Positions 25,304 to 34,223 of a stretch of 64,000 nucleotides of DNA are shown here, one piece after another. The stretch comes from Janthinobacterium sp. UMAB-56. Its GTDB lineage: Bacteria; Pseudomonadota; Gammaproteobacteria; Burkholderiales; Burkholderiaceae_D. Below the pieces are notes generated by a model. It was given only the letters and a program-made list of their open reading frames with translations, was not told the origin of the DNA and ran no database searches. The stretch spans positions 357,747-421,746 of the forward strand of contig NZ_LT607655.1 of assembly GCF_900095265.1 (NCBI RefSeq). Direction: 5' to 3'. The position numbers were made by a program, and so were the translations under genes. Numbering within the stretch: position 1 is the stretch's first letter; every line of letters starts with the position of its first letter.

Positions 25304-27415
25304 ATGCTAGCTATCCTCGAACGCATTGACCCCAACTCCAGCAATATCGACTTGCTGGTGGAATTATTCAACTCACTGCGTCCCAAGCGCTCCCACGACA
25401 GCGCCACAGCGATCGCCAACGTGCGCACCCTGCGCCAGCTTCTCAAAGGTAACCCCGCGCAAGCGCGCGCCCTGCACGAATACGTGCTGCGCGTGCTGGC
25501 CGCGCGCCGCCACGCCAGCCTCTACACGGACATCGGCGTGCTGTCGAACAATGGCTTTTTCACGGAATTGAAACGCCGCATCGCCTACCGCATGCTGCCG
25601 CCCGCGCTGGGCGACGAGTACCTGAACGACGCGCTCGACCAGGTGCTGTACCTGAAGACCGATTATGTGTGGATCAGCAATGTGCCCGCCACGGAATGGC
25701 TGGAACTGTTCGACGTGCTCACCAGCGACGACATCGAACTGGCCGTCGGCGATGGCAATATCATGCTGCCGGGCATGCTCGACGCCATCCGCACCCTGTC
25801 CTACCGCGTCTGCGCCATGGGCCTGGAACCGGAATTGACGCGTTTCCACAATGAAATCGAAGTGTTCCAGTCGCCGTTCATGGTGCAGAACACGGAAGTG
25901 AATGCCTACCTGGACGCCTACACGAATTTACTGCACGGCAATATCGAGCACATCGAGGACGCACGCCATTTGCTGGTGATGCTGGACCAGTGCGACGCCG
26001 TCATCGCCAAGATCCGCAAGAAGGCGCTGTACCAGGGCACCAGCATTCCCCTCACGTATTTACTGGTGGCACTGGCGCAAAGCATCGACCGCCTGCGCAA
26101 GCTGCTGTTCCTCGTCGACACGAGCGGCGAGCTGCCTGCATCAAGCACGGTGGACATCGCCGCCATCACGGTCGACGCCACGCAAGACTTGCTGCACCCG
26201 CGGCCCGTCAGCCGCCGCCGCGCAGGCGCCGTGGGCCTGGCGCTGGAACTGATACGCGCGCATAACCACAAGTACAAGGTCAGCGACCTGTTTTCCGACA
26301 ATATCAACTTGCTGGCGCGCAATGTGACGGAAAACGCCAGCCGCACGGGCGAACACTACATCGCGGAAAGCCGGCGCGAGATGGGTGCCATGTTCCTCTC
26401 GTCCGCAGGCGCGGGCGTGATCATCGGCTTCATGGCGCTGTTCAAGATATTGATGTCGTATTTGCGCTCGGCACCGCTGGTCGAAGCCTTCATGTTCAGC
26501 ATGAATTACTCGATCGGTTTCATGTTCATCCACTTGCTGCATTTCACGGTGGCCACCAAGCAGCCTGCCATGACGGCGTCGCGCATCGCCGCCGGCCTGC
26601 ACAGCAAGGATGGACGGAATATCGACCTCGACAGCATGGCTGAACTGATCAACAAGGTCTTCCGCACGCAAAACATGGCCGTGCTGGGCAACCTGGCGAC
26701 AGCCATTCCCACGGCCTGGCTGATCGCGCTGGGCTACAAGGCGATTACCGGGCACAACCTGGTGACGCCGGAAAAGGCCATGCACTTGCTGCACGATATA
26801 GACCCCATCGGCAGCCCCGCCATCTTCTATGCCATGATCGCCGGCGTGTGCCTGTTCGTGGCCGGCCTGATTTCGGGCTACTATGACAACCAGGCCCTGT
26901 ACACGCGCTGGGCGCAGCGCATCGCGCAAATGCGCGGCCTGGGCCGAGTGATCGGCCAGGAGCGGCTGCAGCGGCTGGGGCTGTATTTGGAAAATAACCT
27001 GGGCGGTCTGATGGGTAACTTCTATTTCGGTATCCTGCTCGGTTCCATCGGCACCCTGGGTTTCCTGATCGGCTTGCCCATCGATATCCGCCACATCACC
27101 TTCTCGGCCGCCAACTTCGCGACCGCCCTGGTGGGTCTCGACCACAATATGAGCTGGCAACTGGCCGTCAAATCGCTGTCGGGCATCTTCGCCATCGGCA
27201 CGGCCAACCTGCTGGTCAGTTTTGGTTTGGCCCTGTGGGTGGCCCTGCGTTCGCGCCAGGTGCGCTTCAAGCACGGCATGCAATTGTTAAAGATTCTGGG
27301 CAAGCGCTTCCTGAAGTCGCCCATCGTCTTCTTCTTCGGCTCGAAAAACCCGCCCCCTCTGGCACTGGTAGACGAGTCGGCAAACCTGTCACTGACGACC
27401 AAGGCTCAAAAATGA
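25304..27415 (+). CDS. gcr: Gcr-type 'site-specific recombinase' membrane protein
   Basis: 703 residues from ATG 25304. A TTG at 25238 would add 22 residues, but neither has a clear ribosome site; the operator candidate ending at 25237 makes the ATG more plausible. The first half is soluble and helical; from about residue 350 there are several membrane helices (AGVIIGFMALFKILMSYL, MNYSIGFMFIHLLHFTVATKQPAMT, NLGGLMGNFYFGILLGSIGTLGFLIGLPIDIRHITFSAAN). The Gcr family was named a recombinase in Neisseria, but the membrane topology makes that doubtful; I regard the true role as unknown. Its stop overlaps the next start (ATGA). Confidence 0.85.
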   Translation: MLAILERIDPNSSNIDLLVELFNSLRPKRSHDSATAIANVRTLRQLLKGNPAQARALHEYVLRVLAARRHASLYTDIGVLSNNGFFTELKRRIAYRMLPPALGDEYLNDALDQVLYLKTDYVWISNVPATEWLELFDVLTSDDIELAVGDGNIMLPGMLDAIRTLSYRVCAMGLEPELTRFHNEIEVFQSPFMVQNTEVNAYLDAYTNLLHGNIEHIEDARHLLVMLDQCDAVIAKIRKKALYQGTSIPLTYLLVALAQSIDRLRKLLFLVDTSGELPASSTVDIAAITVDATQDLLHPRPVSRRRAGAVGLALELIRAHNHKYKVSDLFSDNINLLARNVTENASRTGEHYIAESRREMGAMFLSSAGAGVIIGFMALFKILMSYLRSAPLVEAFMFSMNYSIGFMFIHLLHFTVATKQPAMTASRIAAGLHSKDGRNIDLDSMAELINKVFRTQNMAVLGNLATAIPTAWLIALGYKAITGHNLVTPEKAMHLLHDIDPIGSPAIFYAMIAGVCLFVAGLISGYYDNQALYTRWAQRIAQMRGLGRVIGQERLQRLGLYLENNLGGLMGNFYFGILLGSIGTLGFLIGLPIDIRHITFSAANFATALVGLDHNMSWQLAVKSLSGIFAIGTANLLVSFGLALWVALRSRQVRFKHGMQLLKILGKRFLKSPIVFFFGSKNPPPLALVDESANLSLTTKAQK

Positions 27416-28803
27416 CCAACCGGCGCATGCAATCCTGCCTCACCGCCCTACTGCTGTGCTGGACCCTGGCTGCATGCGCCTCGCTGCCCAATGTCAAGAA
27501 CCTCAACACCACATTGGCCCCCGTAGCCAGGCCCAAGGTCATCACAGGCAAGGGCGCCGTGCTGAACGTCAACAGCCGCGCCGCCCTGCTCAACAAGCGC
27601 TGGGCCAAGTCCGGCATGGATTTGAAAACCCAGGCAGCCCTGGAAGAAGCGGCCACAGGCGTGCCTTTGATCAAGGGGAACAAGGTGACCCTGCTGTTTG
27701 ACGGCCCGCAAACCATGGCCGCCATGTTCCAGGCCATCAGCGAAGCGAAGAACAGCATCAACCTGGAAACGTATATCTTCGACCAGGACCCGCTGGGCCT
27801 GAAGTTCGCCGACATGCTCATCGAAAAGCAGCAATCGGGCGTGACGGTCAACGTCATCTACGACAGCGTGGGCACCATCGGCGTGCCGCAAGCGTTCTTC
27901 GAGCGCATGCGCGCGGCAGGCGTGCACCTGGTCGCGTTCAACCCCGTCAATCCGGCCAAGCTCAAGGGCGACGACTGGAAGATCAACAACCGCGATCACC
28001 GCAAGGTGCTGATTGTCGACGGCAAGACGGCGTTTACGGGTGGCGTCAATATCAGCGATACCTATGCCAAGAGCTCGCTGTTCCGCTCCAAGAACAAGTC
28101 CGCCGACAAGAGCGACGTGGGCTGGCGCGATACGCACGTGAAAGTGGAAGGCCCGGCCGTGGCCGCCTTCCAGTGGCTGTTCATCCGCACCTGGGCACAG
28201 CAAGACCAGGCGGACTTGCCCGACGCCAATTATTTTCCTATCCTGTCGGAAGTGGGCGACAAGCTGGTGCGCGTGGTGGCAAGCGAGCCGGATGGCGGCT
28301 TTGAAATCTACAAGGCGTATATTTTAGCCATTCAGGAAGCGAAGAAATCCATCCACATCACCTCCGCCTATTTCGTGCCCGACCAGCAAACGGTGGACGC
28401 CCTGGTGGCGGCCGCCAAGCGGGGCGTGGACGTGACCGTGGTGCTGCCCGGCGTGTCCGACAGCGGCCTGGTGTTCCATGCCGGGCACGCGCTGTACGAC
28501 CAGTTGCTGGCCGGCGGCATCCGCATTTTTCATTTAAAACTGGCCGTGCTGCACGCCAAGACGGCCGTCATCGACGGTGCCTGGTCGACCGTGGGCTCGA
28601 CCAACATCGACATGCGCAGCTTCCTGCATAACAGCGAACTGAATGTGATCGTGCTGGGCGACAGTTTCGGCCGTGAAATGGAAAACGCCTTCCAGGAAGA
28701 CTTGCGCGACTCGGAAGAGATCACCAAGGCGAAATGGGAGACGCGGCCCATCTCGGACCGCATGAAGGAGTGGGCCGCGCGCTTCATGAATTACTGGTTA
28801 TAA
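27412..28803 (+). CDS. Phospholipase D / cardiolipin synthase-like lipoprotein
   Basis: 463 residues from ATG 27412, overlapping the gcr stop by four bases, which indicates translational coupling. The lipobox LAACAS suggests a periplasmic or outer-membrane lipoprotein. Two HKD motifs are intact: H-R-KVLIVD near residue 195 and H-A-KTAVID near residue 381, followed by GSTNIDMRS. Members transfer phosphatidyl groups (cardiolipin synthesis) or hydrolyse phosphodiesters. A lipid-anchored location differs from the classical membrane ClsA, so the exact reaction is open. Confidence 0.9.
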   Translation: MTNRRMQSCLTALLLCWTLAACASLPNVKNLNTTLAPVARPKVITGKGAVLNVNSRAALLNKRWAKSGMDLKTQAALEEAATGVPLIKGNKVTLLFDGPQTMAAMFQAISEAKNSINLETYIFDQDPLGLKFADMLIEKQQSGVTVNVIYDSVGTIGVPQAFFERMRAAGVHLVAFNPVNPAKLKGDDWKINNRDHRKVLIVDGKTAFTGGVNISDTYAKSSLFRSKNKSADKSDVGWRDTHVKVEGPAVAAFQWLFIRTWAQQDQADLPDANYFPILSEVGDKLVRVVASEPDGGFEIYKAYILAIQEAKKSIHITSAYFVPDQQTVDALVAAAKRGVDVTVVLPGVSDSGLVFHAGHALYDQLLAGGIRIFHLKLAVLHAKTAVIDGAWSTVGSTNIDMRSFLHNSELNVIVLGDSFGREMENAFQEDLRDSEEITKAKWETRPISDRMKEWAARFMNYWL

Positions 28804-28852
28804 GACACAGGCAGACACAGGCGCGTGCGCCGGCAGATCGGAGCAGGTCGGC

Positions 28853-29671
28853 TTACAGTGGCCGCAAGCTGGCCCACACCCCGCCCTGGCGCTCAAACGC
28901 CTCCGTGCTGACCTTTTCAAAGTCGGCACTGTCTTCATTCCAGCTGTAGCGTTCGACGCGGATGCAGCTGTCGTCGATGCGGATGACATTGAACGAATTC
29001 GACTCGCCCCTGCCCCGCGTGGACGTGGCCGTGCCCGCCTGCACCATCAGGGCGGCGTAGCCGTCGATCTTGTAGCGTGCCGAGGTGTCGCCTGCATGGC
29101 TGGCGTGCAAATGGCCGGCCAGCAACAGGTCGACGCCACATTCGGAAAACATGTGCAACGCCAGCGGCGCGCGCTCGACCAGCTCATTCTTGTCGAAATG
29201 CTCGGGCAAGTCAAAGGGATGGTGCGTGACGATGATGCGCGTCAAGCCGGGCGGCAAACGACCCAGGCGTTCACGCAGGAAAGCAATCTGTTCGTGACTG
29301 ATGCGGCCATCCTTGAACGTCAGCGAGCGGGCCGTGTTGATGCCCAGCACGGCGATTTCCTCGTCCACATATTCGGGCGACAAATCGTCCGTCACATGGC
29401 GCCGGTACTTCACCAGCGGCGTTACAAAGCGGGAAAAAACGTTGTACAGGGGCACGTCATGGTTGCCCGGCACGATGATCTGCGGCCCCGGCAAGCTGTC
29501 GAGAAAGTGCCGCGCCTGCTGGAATTGCGCGCTGCGGGCGCGCTGGGTCAGGTCGCCCGACACCACCACCACATCGGGTTCCAGGCGCTCGACCAGCGCA
29601 CGCAAGGGCGCCAGCAGGGCAGGATCGACCCGGCCAAAATGCAAGTCGGACAAATGCACGAGGGTACGCAT
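28853..29671 (-). CDS. Metallophosphoesterase (CpdA-like)
   Basis: 272 residues. All calcineurin-like motifs are visible: DLHFG, GDLTQRA, GNHDVP, and TH-H plus GHLHASH, giving the two-metal site. The length and the DLHFG/GNHD variants fit cAMP phosphodiesterase CpdA and related 3',5'-cyclic phosphodiesterases. It starts three bases after the stop of the lipid-kinase-like gene, so it is the last gene of the PAP2-DGK-phosphoesterase operon and may act on a lipid-derived phosphodiester instead (UDP-diacylglucosamine hydrolases use the same fold). Confidence 0.88.
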   Translation of the reverse strand: MRTLVHLSDLHFGRVDPALLAPLRALVERLEPDVVVVSGDLTQRARSAQFQQARHFLDSLPGPQIIVPGNHDVPLYNVFSRFVTPLVKYRRHVTDDLSPEYVDEEIAVLGINTARSLTFKDGRISHEQIAFLRERLGRLPPGLTRIIVTHHPFDLPEHFDKNELVERAPLALHMFSECGVDLLLAGHLHASHAGDTSARYKIDGYAALMVQAGTATSTRGRGESNSFNVIRIDDSCIRVERYSWNEDSADFEKVSTEAFERQGGVWASLRPL

Positions 29672-29674
29672 GAG

Positions 29675-30577
29675 CTACTCCTTGACTGGCGCTGGCACGA
29701 TCACGTCCAGCGCGGCGGGACGGATGCGGTACTGCAGCGGCGTATTCATGACGCTCACTTCGCCATCGGTGGCCACGCGCAGGCGGCGGTGGTGCGTGGC
29801 GATTTCCAGGTCATTGGCCATCAGCATGTCGAAATCCTTGGCTTGCGACAGCTTGCCGAACAGCGCGTGCAGTGCCAGCTTCAGCAAGCCCAGGCGGCCC
29901 GGACGCTGCGCCACGTATAGGCTCAGCTGGCCGCCATTGAGCCGCTCGCGCTCGCCGATATTCAAGCCTTCCATCAGATATTCATTATTGCCGATGAAGA
30001 CGAAAGGCGTGCGTCGCGCATGCACGGTGCCCTTGAGTTTCAGCTGTACGCTGAGAAAGGGATAGCGGCGCAGCGCGGCCAGCAGCGCCCAGCTGAAGGC
30101 CAGCCACTTGCCCCGTCCCAGCCGGCGCTGCTGCTTTTCGCGGTCGCGCACGATGTCCGGATACAGGCCCAGGCTGGAATTGTTCAGGAAGATGCGGCCA
30201 TTGACTTCGCCCACGTCCACCTGGTGGCGCACGCCCTGCGCCACGTTGGCAATCGCCGCATCGAGGTCGAGCGGGATATTCAAATCCTTGGCGAAATGAT
30301 TCAACGTGCCCAGTGGCAAGACGCCAAACGGCGTGCCGCTGCCGACAACGACGGATGCCACGGCATTGATGGTGCCGTCGCCGCCACCGGCCACGACAAT
30401 GGGCGCGCCATCGCGCAGGGCTTGCTCGGCCGTGGCGATCATCTCGGCGCCGCTCTGCGCCAGCGTGATGGCGGCGTCGAGTCCCACGGCGGCAAAAGTC
30501 GCTTCAAGCTGCTGCGCCCAGTCGGGCGCATAGCCGCAACCGGCGCCCGCATTGATGATGACTGCTATCTTGCTCAG
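29675..30577 (-). CDS. Diacylglycerol kinase family protein, apparent CTG start
   Basis: 300 residues. The GGGDGT nucleotide motif (VVAGGGDGTINAVA) and LPLGTLNHFAKDL define the DAGK catalytic domain; a C-terminal DGEVSVMNTPLQYRI belongs to the same fold. Homology-type sequence begins with SKIAVIINAGAG just after CTG 30577. No ATG, GTG or TTG occurs between the in-frame TAA and there, and the first GTG (30487) would cut off the N-terminal strand. AAGGGG lies eight bases before the CTG. It should phosphorylate diacylglycerol or a related lipid. It is the middle gene of an operon, 12 bases after PAP2 and three before the phosphoesterase. Confidence 0.88.
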   Translation of the reverse strand: MSKIAVIINAGAGCGYAPDWAQQLEATFAAVGLDAAITLAQSGAEMIATAEQALRDGAPIVVAGGGDGTINAVASVVVGSGTPFGVLPLGTLNHFAKDLNIPLDLDAAIANVAQGVRHQVDVGEVNGRIFLNNSSLGLYPDIVRDREKQQRRLGRGKWLAFSWALLAALRRYPFLSVQLKLKGTVHARRTPFVFIGNNEYLMEGLNIGERERLNGGQLSLYVAQRPGRLGLLKLALHALFGKLSQAKDFDMLMANDLEIATHHRRLRVATDGEVSVMNTPLQYRIRPAALDVIVPAPVKE

Positions 30578-30589
30578 GATCGTTTCCCC

Positions 30590-31348
30590 TTATTTGGTTT
30601 GCCGGATATGCCGGCGGCGGCGCAGGGTCGACACGCCGGCGATACAGATGGCCAGCCAGCCATAGCTTTCCGCCATCGCCGCCAGCACATCGCTCAGGTA
30701 ATGCGCGCCCAGGTAGATGCGGCTGAAGCCCACCAGCGCCGCCATCAGGAAGGCGCCCAGCGCGATGGCGATGCGCTTGCCCCAGGCGCCGGGCGCCGTC
30801 TGGCAAATCAGGTAGGCGGCCAGCAAGCCGTACAGGGCTGTCGAGGTGGCCGTGTGGCCACTGGGAAAGCTGTACGTGCTCAAGGCCGTCTGCAGGATGG
30901 GCTCGTCAAAACTGGGCCGCGCGCGGACAAAAATGTACTTTAGCAGCAGGTTCAAAAACATGACGCCCGGCATGGTGATGAGCAGGGTAAACAGCCAATA
31001 GGTGGCGCCCTTGCGGTGCAGATACCAGCCCAGCAAGGTCGCCAGGGTGATGGCGCCGATCACGCCGTGCATATGCGTGACGACCAGCAGGCAGCTGGTG
31101 ATCCACGGCACGGCATGCTGGTTGAACCAGTGCGCCACCTGCAGGTCGATCACCGTGATCCGGGCCATGCCCATGACGGCTTCGGCGATCTCGTGAAACA
31201 CCACGATGGCGGCCAGCATCAAGGCCAAGCCGACCGTCATATGCAGGCCCAGCTCGCCCTCGGGCGACAGGCGCGCCTCGACGAAGCGCTGCAGTTTTGC
31301 GGTCCAGCCCGTGGTCATGCCCATGTCATTTTTTTCTTGCAAACTCAT
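30590..31348 (-). CDS. PAP2 superfamily phosphatase, membrane-bound
   Basis: 252 residues with about six membrane helices and the three PAP2 signatures: KYIFVRARP, PSGHTATS and SRIYLGAHYLSD. It should remove phosphate from a lipid such as phosphatidate or undecaprenyl pyrophosphate on the periplasmic side. With the downstream DAG-kinase-like and phosphoesterase genes it forms a lipid-phosphate cycle. The start is uncertain: ATG 31348 has a purine run directly against it, and ATG 31324 is an alternative. Confidence 0.9.
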   Translation of the reverse strand: MSLQEKNDMGMTTGWTAKLQRFVEARLSPEGELGLHMTVGLALMLAAIVVFHEIAEAVMGMARITVIDLQVAHWFNQHAVPWITSCLLVVTHMHGVIGAITLATLLGWYLHRKGATYWLFTLLITMPGVMFLNLLLKYIFVRARPSFDEPILQTALSTYSFPSGHTATSTALYGLLAAYLICQTAPGAWGKRIAIALGAFLMAALVGFSRIYLGAHYLSDVLAAMAESYGWLAICIAGVSTLRRRRHIRQTK

Positions 31349-31399
31349 CTCTCTTTCATGTTCCTGCTGATGGTCAAAAAAACCACAGCAGCAAAAAAA

Positions 31400-31438
31400 T
31401 ACTGTTTATTCATACAGTAGCTGTGTTTTCATACAGTA
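31400..31438 (+). promoter_or_regulatory. Two LexA (SOS) boxes
   Basis: Box 1 at 31402-31417 is CTGT-TTATTCAT-ACAG and extends to TACTGT...ACAGTA. Box 2 at 31421-31436 is CTGT-GTTTTCAT-ACAG. Both match the CTGT-N8-ACAG consensus exactly and lie three bases apart, with candidate -10 elements just downstream (TATGCT 31441, TATTCT 31446). They lie 54-88 bases before the ATG at 31490 and also 52 bases from the divergent PAP2 start. Confidence 0.85.
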
Positions 31439-31489
31439 GTTATGCTATTCTGATGACTCGTTCAACACATCTCCCTCAAAGGAATTGTC

Positions 31490-31714
31490 ATGGCAACATT
31501 GAATAGCGGTTTTGGCTCACGGTTCGGCCTGGAATACGCCCCAAGCTCTTTCCTCGTCCGCATGGGCAAGCGCGAAATCCTCGTTTGCCGCGACTTCCGC
31601 AAGCGCTACTACACCGTCAATCCCTTGATCGAGTGCGGTACGGGCATCGAGCCGGGCTATGTTGAAGTGCTGCTGATGCGCCGTTGGCTGTTGATCTTAT
31701 CTAAAGCGCATTAA
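31490..31714 (+). CDS. Small basic protein behind double LexA box, unknown function
   Basis: 74 residues, ATG after AAAGGAATTGTC. No signal peptide; the composition is basic with several aromatic residues (REILVCRDFRKRYYTVNPLIECG) and a hydrophobic C-terminus (VLLMRRWLLILSKAH). I do not recognise the family. Two perfect SOS boxes over its promoter make it a probable DNA-damage-induced gene; LexA-controlled small proteins elsewhere include division inhibitors and toxins, but nothing in the sequence proves either. It is a single-gene unit. Confidence 0.8.
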   Translation: MATLNSGFGSRFGLEYAPSSFLVRMGKREILVCRDFRKRYYTVNPLIECGTGIEPGYVEVLLMRRWLLILSKAH

Positions 31715-31810
31715 GGTCACCTTAACCGCGTAGCGGTCTAGGTGCTCCGTCCGGCCCCGCCGGGAACGCCTCAGTACCGGCCAGCGGCAACAGCGCTGGC
31801 CGACCCTTCA

Positions 31811-32935
31811 CTACTGTGTGCGTTCCGGCGCGGCCGGGCTGGCAGGTGTCTCAGCAGCTGCGTCGGCAAGTTCGTTGGCAGGCGGTACGCGGTCAGACAC
31901 ATTGGCTTCGTACCACAGCGTTACGAACAGCACCATCACGACGGGGCCGATGAACAGACCGACGAGGCCCAGGGTTTCCACGCCGCCCAGAATACCGAAC
32001 AGCACGGCCAGGAAGGGCAAGCGGGTGGCGTTGCCGATCATGCCGGGGCGCACGAAGTGGTCAGCCACGAACAGCACCACGGTGCCCCACACGGCAACGC
32101 CGATGGCGGCGCCCACATTGCCCTGAAAGACCAGCAAGGCGGCCGCGCACAGGTAAGCGAGCGGCGCGCCAAACGGGATGATGGCCAAAATGCCGGTGGC
32201 GAACGCCCACAGGGCCGGCGACGGCAAGCCGGCGATAGCGTAGGCGAAGCCGATCAGCACACCTTCGGCCAGGCCCACCAGCACGAGCCCATTGACGGTG
32301 GCGCGTATGGCCATGGGAATCTTTTGCGCATAGCGCCCCCAGCGTTCGGGGCGCAAGAAATGGCTGCCGACAGCCGTGATCTGGCGCGTCAGCGCTTCGC
32401 CATCCTTGTAAAAGAAAAACAGGCATAAAAACGCCAGGCCGAAATCGACCAGGCGGTGGAAGACATCCGCGCCCAGCACCTTGAGCATGTCGCGCGCGGA
32501 ATGAAAGCCCCCCACGGCACTGCCCGCAAAGAAGTGGCCGATGCCGTGGGGCTGGCTCAGGGTGGCTAGCCACCAGTCGCCGACGGTGCTGCCCGCCAGC
32601 GGAATATGCGCCACCCAGTCCGGCACGGGCAAGCCATCGGTATTCGCATGCACGATGAAATTGGCCAGCACCGGCACTTCGCGCGCCGCCTGCGCCACGC
32701 CGAACAGCACGGGAATGATGAAGATGCAGGCAAACGCCAGGGTCAGCACGGCCGCCGCGATGATGGTGCGCTGGCCCAGTGCCGCGCGCACGCGCCGGTA
32801 CAAGGGCCAGGTGGCCACGCACAGGATGCCGGCCCACACGAGCGGCAAAAAGAAACGCTGCATGACGAAGGCCGTCACGGCGATCAAGGCCAGGGAAAAG
32901 CCTGCGCTGACAATGTCGCGCTGGGTATCGCTCAT
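31811..32935 (-). CDS. AI-2E family transporter, second paralogue
   Basis: 374 residues, ATG after TGGAGTGGT. About eight membrane helices; the C-terminal block FGILGGVETLGLVGLFIGPVVMVLFVTLWYE is the conserved AI-2E family end. It differs clearly from the 4278-5474 paralogue. The tail is Pro/Ala/Glu-rich. Substrate unknown. A 92-base gap with two hairpins separates it from the DUF1501 gene upstream. Confidence 0.9.
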   Translation of the reverse strand: MSDTQRDIVSAGFSLALIAVTAFVMQRFFLPLVWAGILCVATWPLYRRVRAALGQRTIIAAAVLTLAFACIFIIPVLFGVAQAAREVPVLANFIVHANTDGLPVPDWVAHIPLAGSTVGDWWLATLSQPHGIGHFFAGSAVGGFHSARDMLKVLGADVFHRLVDFGLAFLCLFFFYKDGEALTRQITAVGSHFLRPERWGRYAQKIPMAIRATVNGLVLVGLAEGVLIGFAYAIAGLPSPALWAFATGILAIIPFGAPLAYLCAAALLVFQGNVGAAIGVAVWGTVVLFVADHFVRPGMIGNATRLPFLAVLFGILGGVETLGLVGLFIGPVVMVLFVTLWYEANVSDRVPPANELADAAAETPASPAAPERTQ

Positions 32936-32944
32936 ACCACTCCA

Positions 32945-33010
32945 TTCGTGCCCCGCACCGGGGACAGGGACGGGGCTTGGTTACGCGCCAGTTGCGCAGG
33001 CGTAGCGTAA
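32945..33010. repeat. Paired hairpins between DUF1501 and AI-2E genes
   Basis: CCCCG-CAC-CGGGG at about 32950, followed by a larger stem with arms GTTACGC and GCGTAAC (about 32978-33010). It probably ends DUF1501 transcription. The GGGGACAGGGACGGGG string is a GC-rich intergenic motif with a shorter relative at 6703-6714. Confidence 0.5.
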
Positions 33011-33027
33011 CACGGCGGCATGGCAAT

Positions 33028-34212
33028 TTATACGAGGCCCAGCTCCACCGGCTTGACGCCGGCAAACACGTGATCGAGTTGCGCCGGCGTCAAGCCGAAC
33101 GTGCGGCGCAGCAAACCACCGAGCACGGCGCGATATTCATTGAGCACCGGCATGTCGCGGTTCTGGAACAAATTCGCCTGCGAAATCGCCACTTGCTCAC
33201 CCGCCACCTGCTTGCCCTTGAGCCCGCCGCCCAGTACCCAGAACACGCTGCCGTGGCCGTGATCCGTGCCACGGTTGCCGTTTTCGCGGAAGGTGCGGCC
33301 AAACTCGCTGACCACCACCACAACGGTATTGCGCCAGGCACTGCCCATTTCCTGCGAAAACGCCGCCAGGCCCCGCCCGAGCTCATCGAAGCGCCCCGCC
33401 AGGTAGCCGTTGGCGCCACCCTGCCCCACGTGCGTATCCCAGCCACCCACATCGACGAAACCGAGATTGTATTTATCCTTCATCAAGCGGGCGATGCGCT
33501 GCGCTTCCAGTTCAAAACCCTTGGTACTGATGGCGTTGCGGTTGGCCGCCTGCATTTCTCCCGTCAATTCCCGGCTCACATCCTCGCGCACGGCAAAGCC
33601 CGCGCTGACGGGTTGCTGCAAGGGCGTGCCTTTGTACATGGCGGCGATGAGCTGGCTTTGACGCGCATCGATGCCCGACTTGCCCACGGAGCGCAGCCCC
33701 ATGTTCGGCACTTGCACGCCGCCCTGGAAGATCAGGGGCAACTGGTCCGTGAACGAAATGGCGTGATTGCTGCTATTGAGGCTTTGCGCCAGCCGGTTCA
33801 AAAAGCCCGAGCGGAAATCGCGGCGCCCGCCCAGTTCCTGTCCCAGTTCGATGCTGTCCTGCGTCTCGAAATGGCTGCGCGTCAAATCGGTCGTGCCCGC
33901 AAATGGAATGAAGGCCGCCTCGCCACCGGTGAACATGGGGTAGACGGTCTCGCGCAAGGAAGGATGCAGGGCCCAGTCGCTATTCAGGGGCAGTGCGCCG
34001 TTTTCCGCGCCCGGCCTGGCAATGGCGATATTCGGCCGCGATGCATAGTAAAAATCACTGCCGACCGGCACCAGCAAGTTGTTCGCGTCATAGCCGCCCC
34101 GCAAGAAGACGAACAGCAACTTCGCATCCGTGGCCGGTGCGGCCAGCAGACTGCCCGCATGGGACAACAAGGGCGCGGCGGCCATGGCTTTCAGCAAGTC
34201 ACGACGATTCAT
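33028..34212 (-). CDS. DUF1501 domain protein with Tat-type signal
   Basis: 394 residues from ATG 34212, behind AAAGGAATCACC; an upstream in-frame ATG at 34269 lies inside the DUF1800 gene. The N-terminus RRDLLKAMAAAPLLSHAGSLLAAPA is a twin-arginine signal. DUF1501 motifs include FLRGGYDANNLLVP, GGWDTHVGQGG, VVVVSEFGRTFRENGNRGTDHGHGSVFWVLGG, resembling the sulfatase/alkaline phosphatase fold. Eleven bases after the DUF1800 gene, its usual partner; the function of the pair is unknown. Confidence 0.92.
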   Translation of the reverse strand: MNRRDLLKAMAAAPLLSHAGSLLAAPATDAKLLFVFLRGGYDANNLLVPVGSDFYYASRPNIAIARPGAENGALPLNSDWALHPSLRETVYPMFTGGEAAFIPFAGTTDLTRSHFETQDSIELGQELGGRRDFRSGFLNRLAQSLNSSNHAISFTDQLPLIFQGGVQVPNMGLRSVGKSGIDARQSQLIAAMYKGTPLQQPVSAGFAVREDVSRELTGEMQAANRNAISTKGFELEAQRIARLMKDKYNLGFVDVGGWDTHVGQGGANGYLAGRFDELGRGLAAFSQEMGSAWRNTVVVVVSEFGRTFRENGNRGTDHGHGSVFWVLGGGLKGKQVAGEQVAISQANLFQNRDMPVLNEYRAVLGGLLRRTFGLTPAQLDHVFAGVKPVELGLV

Positions 34213-34223
34213 GGTGATTCCTT

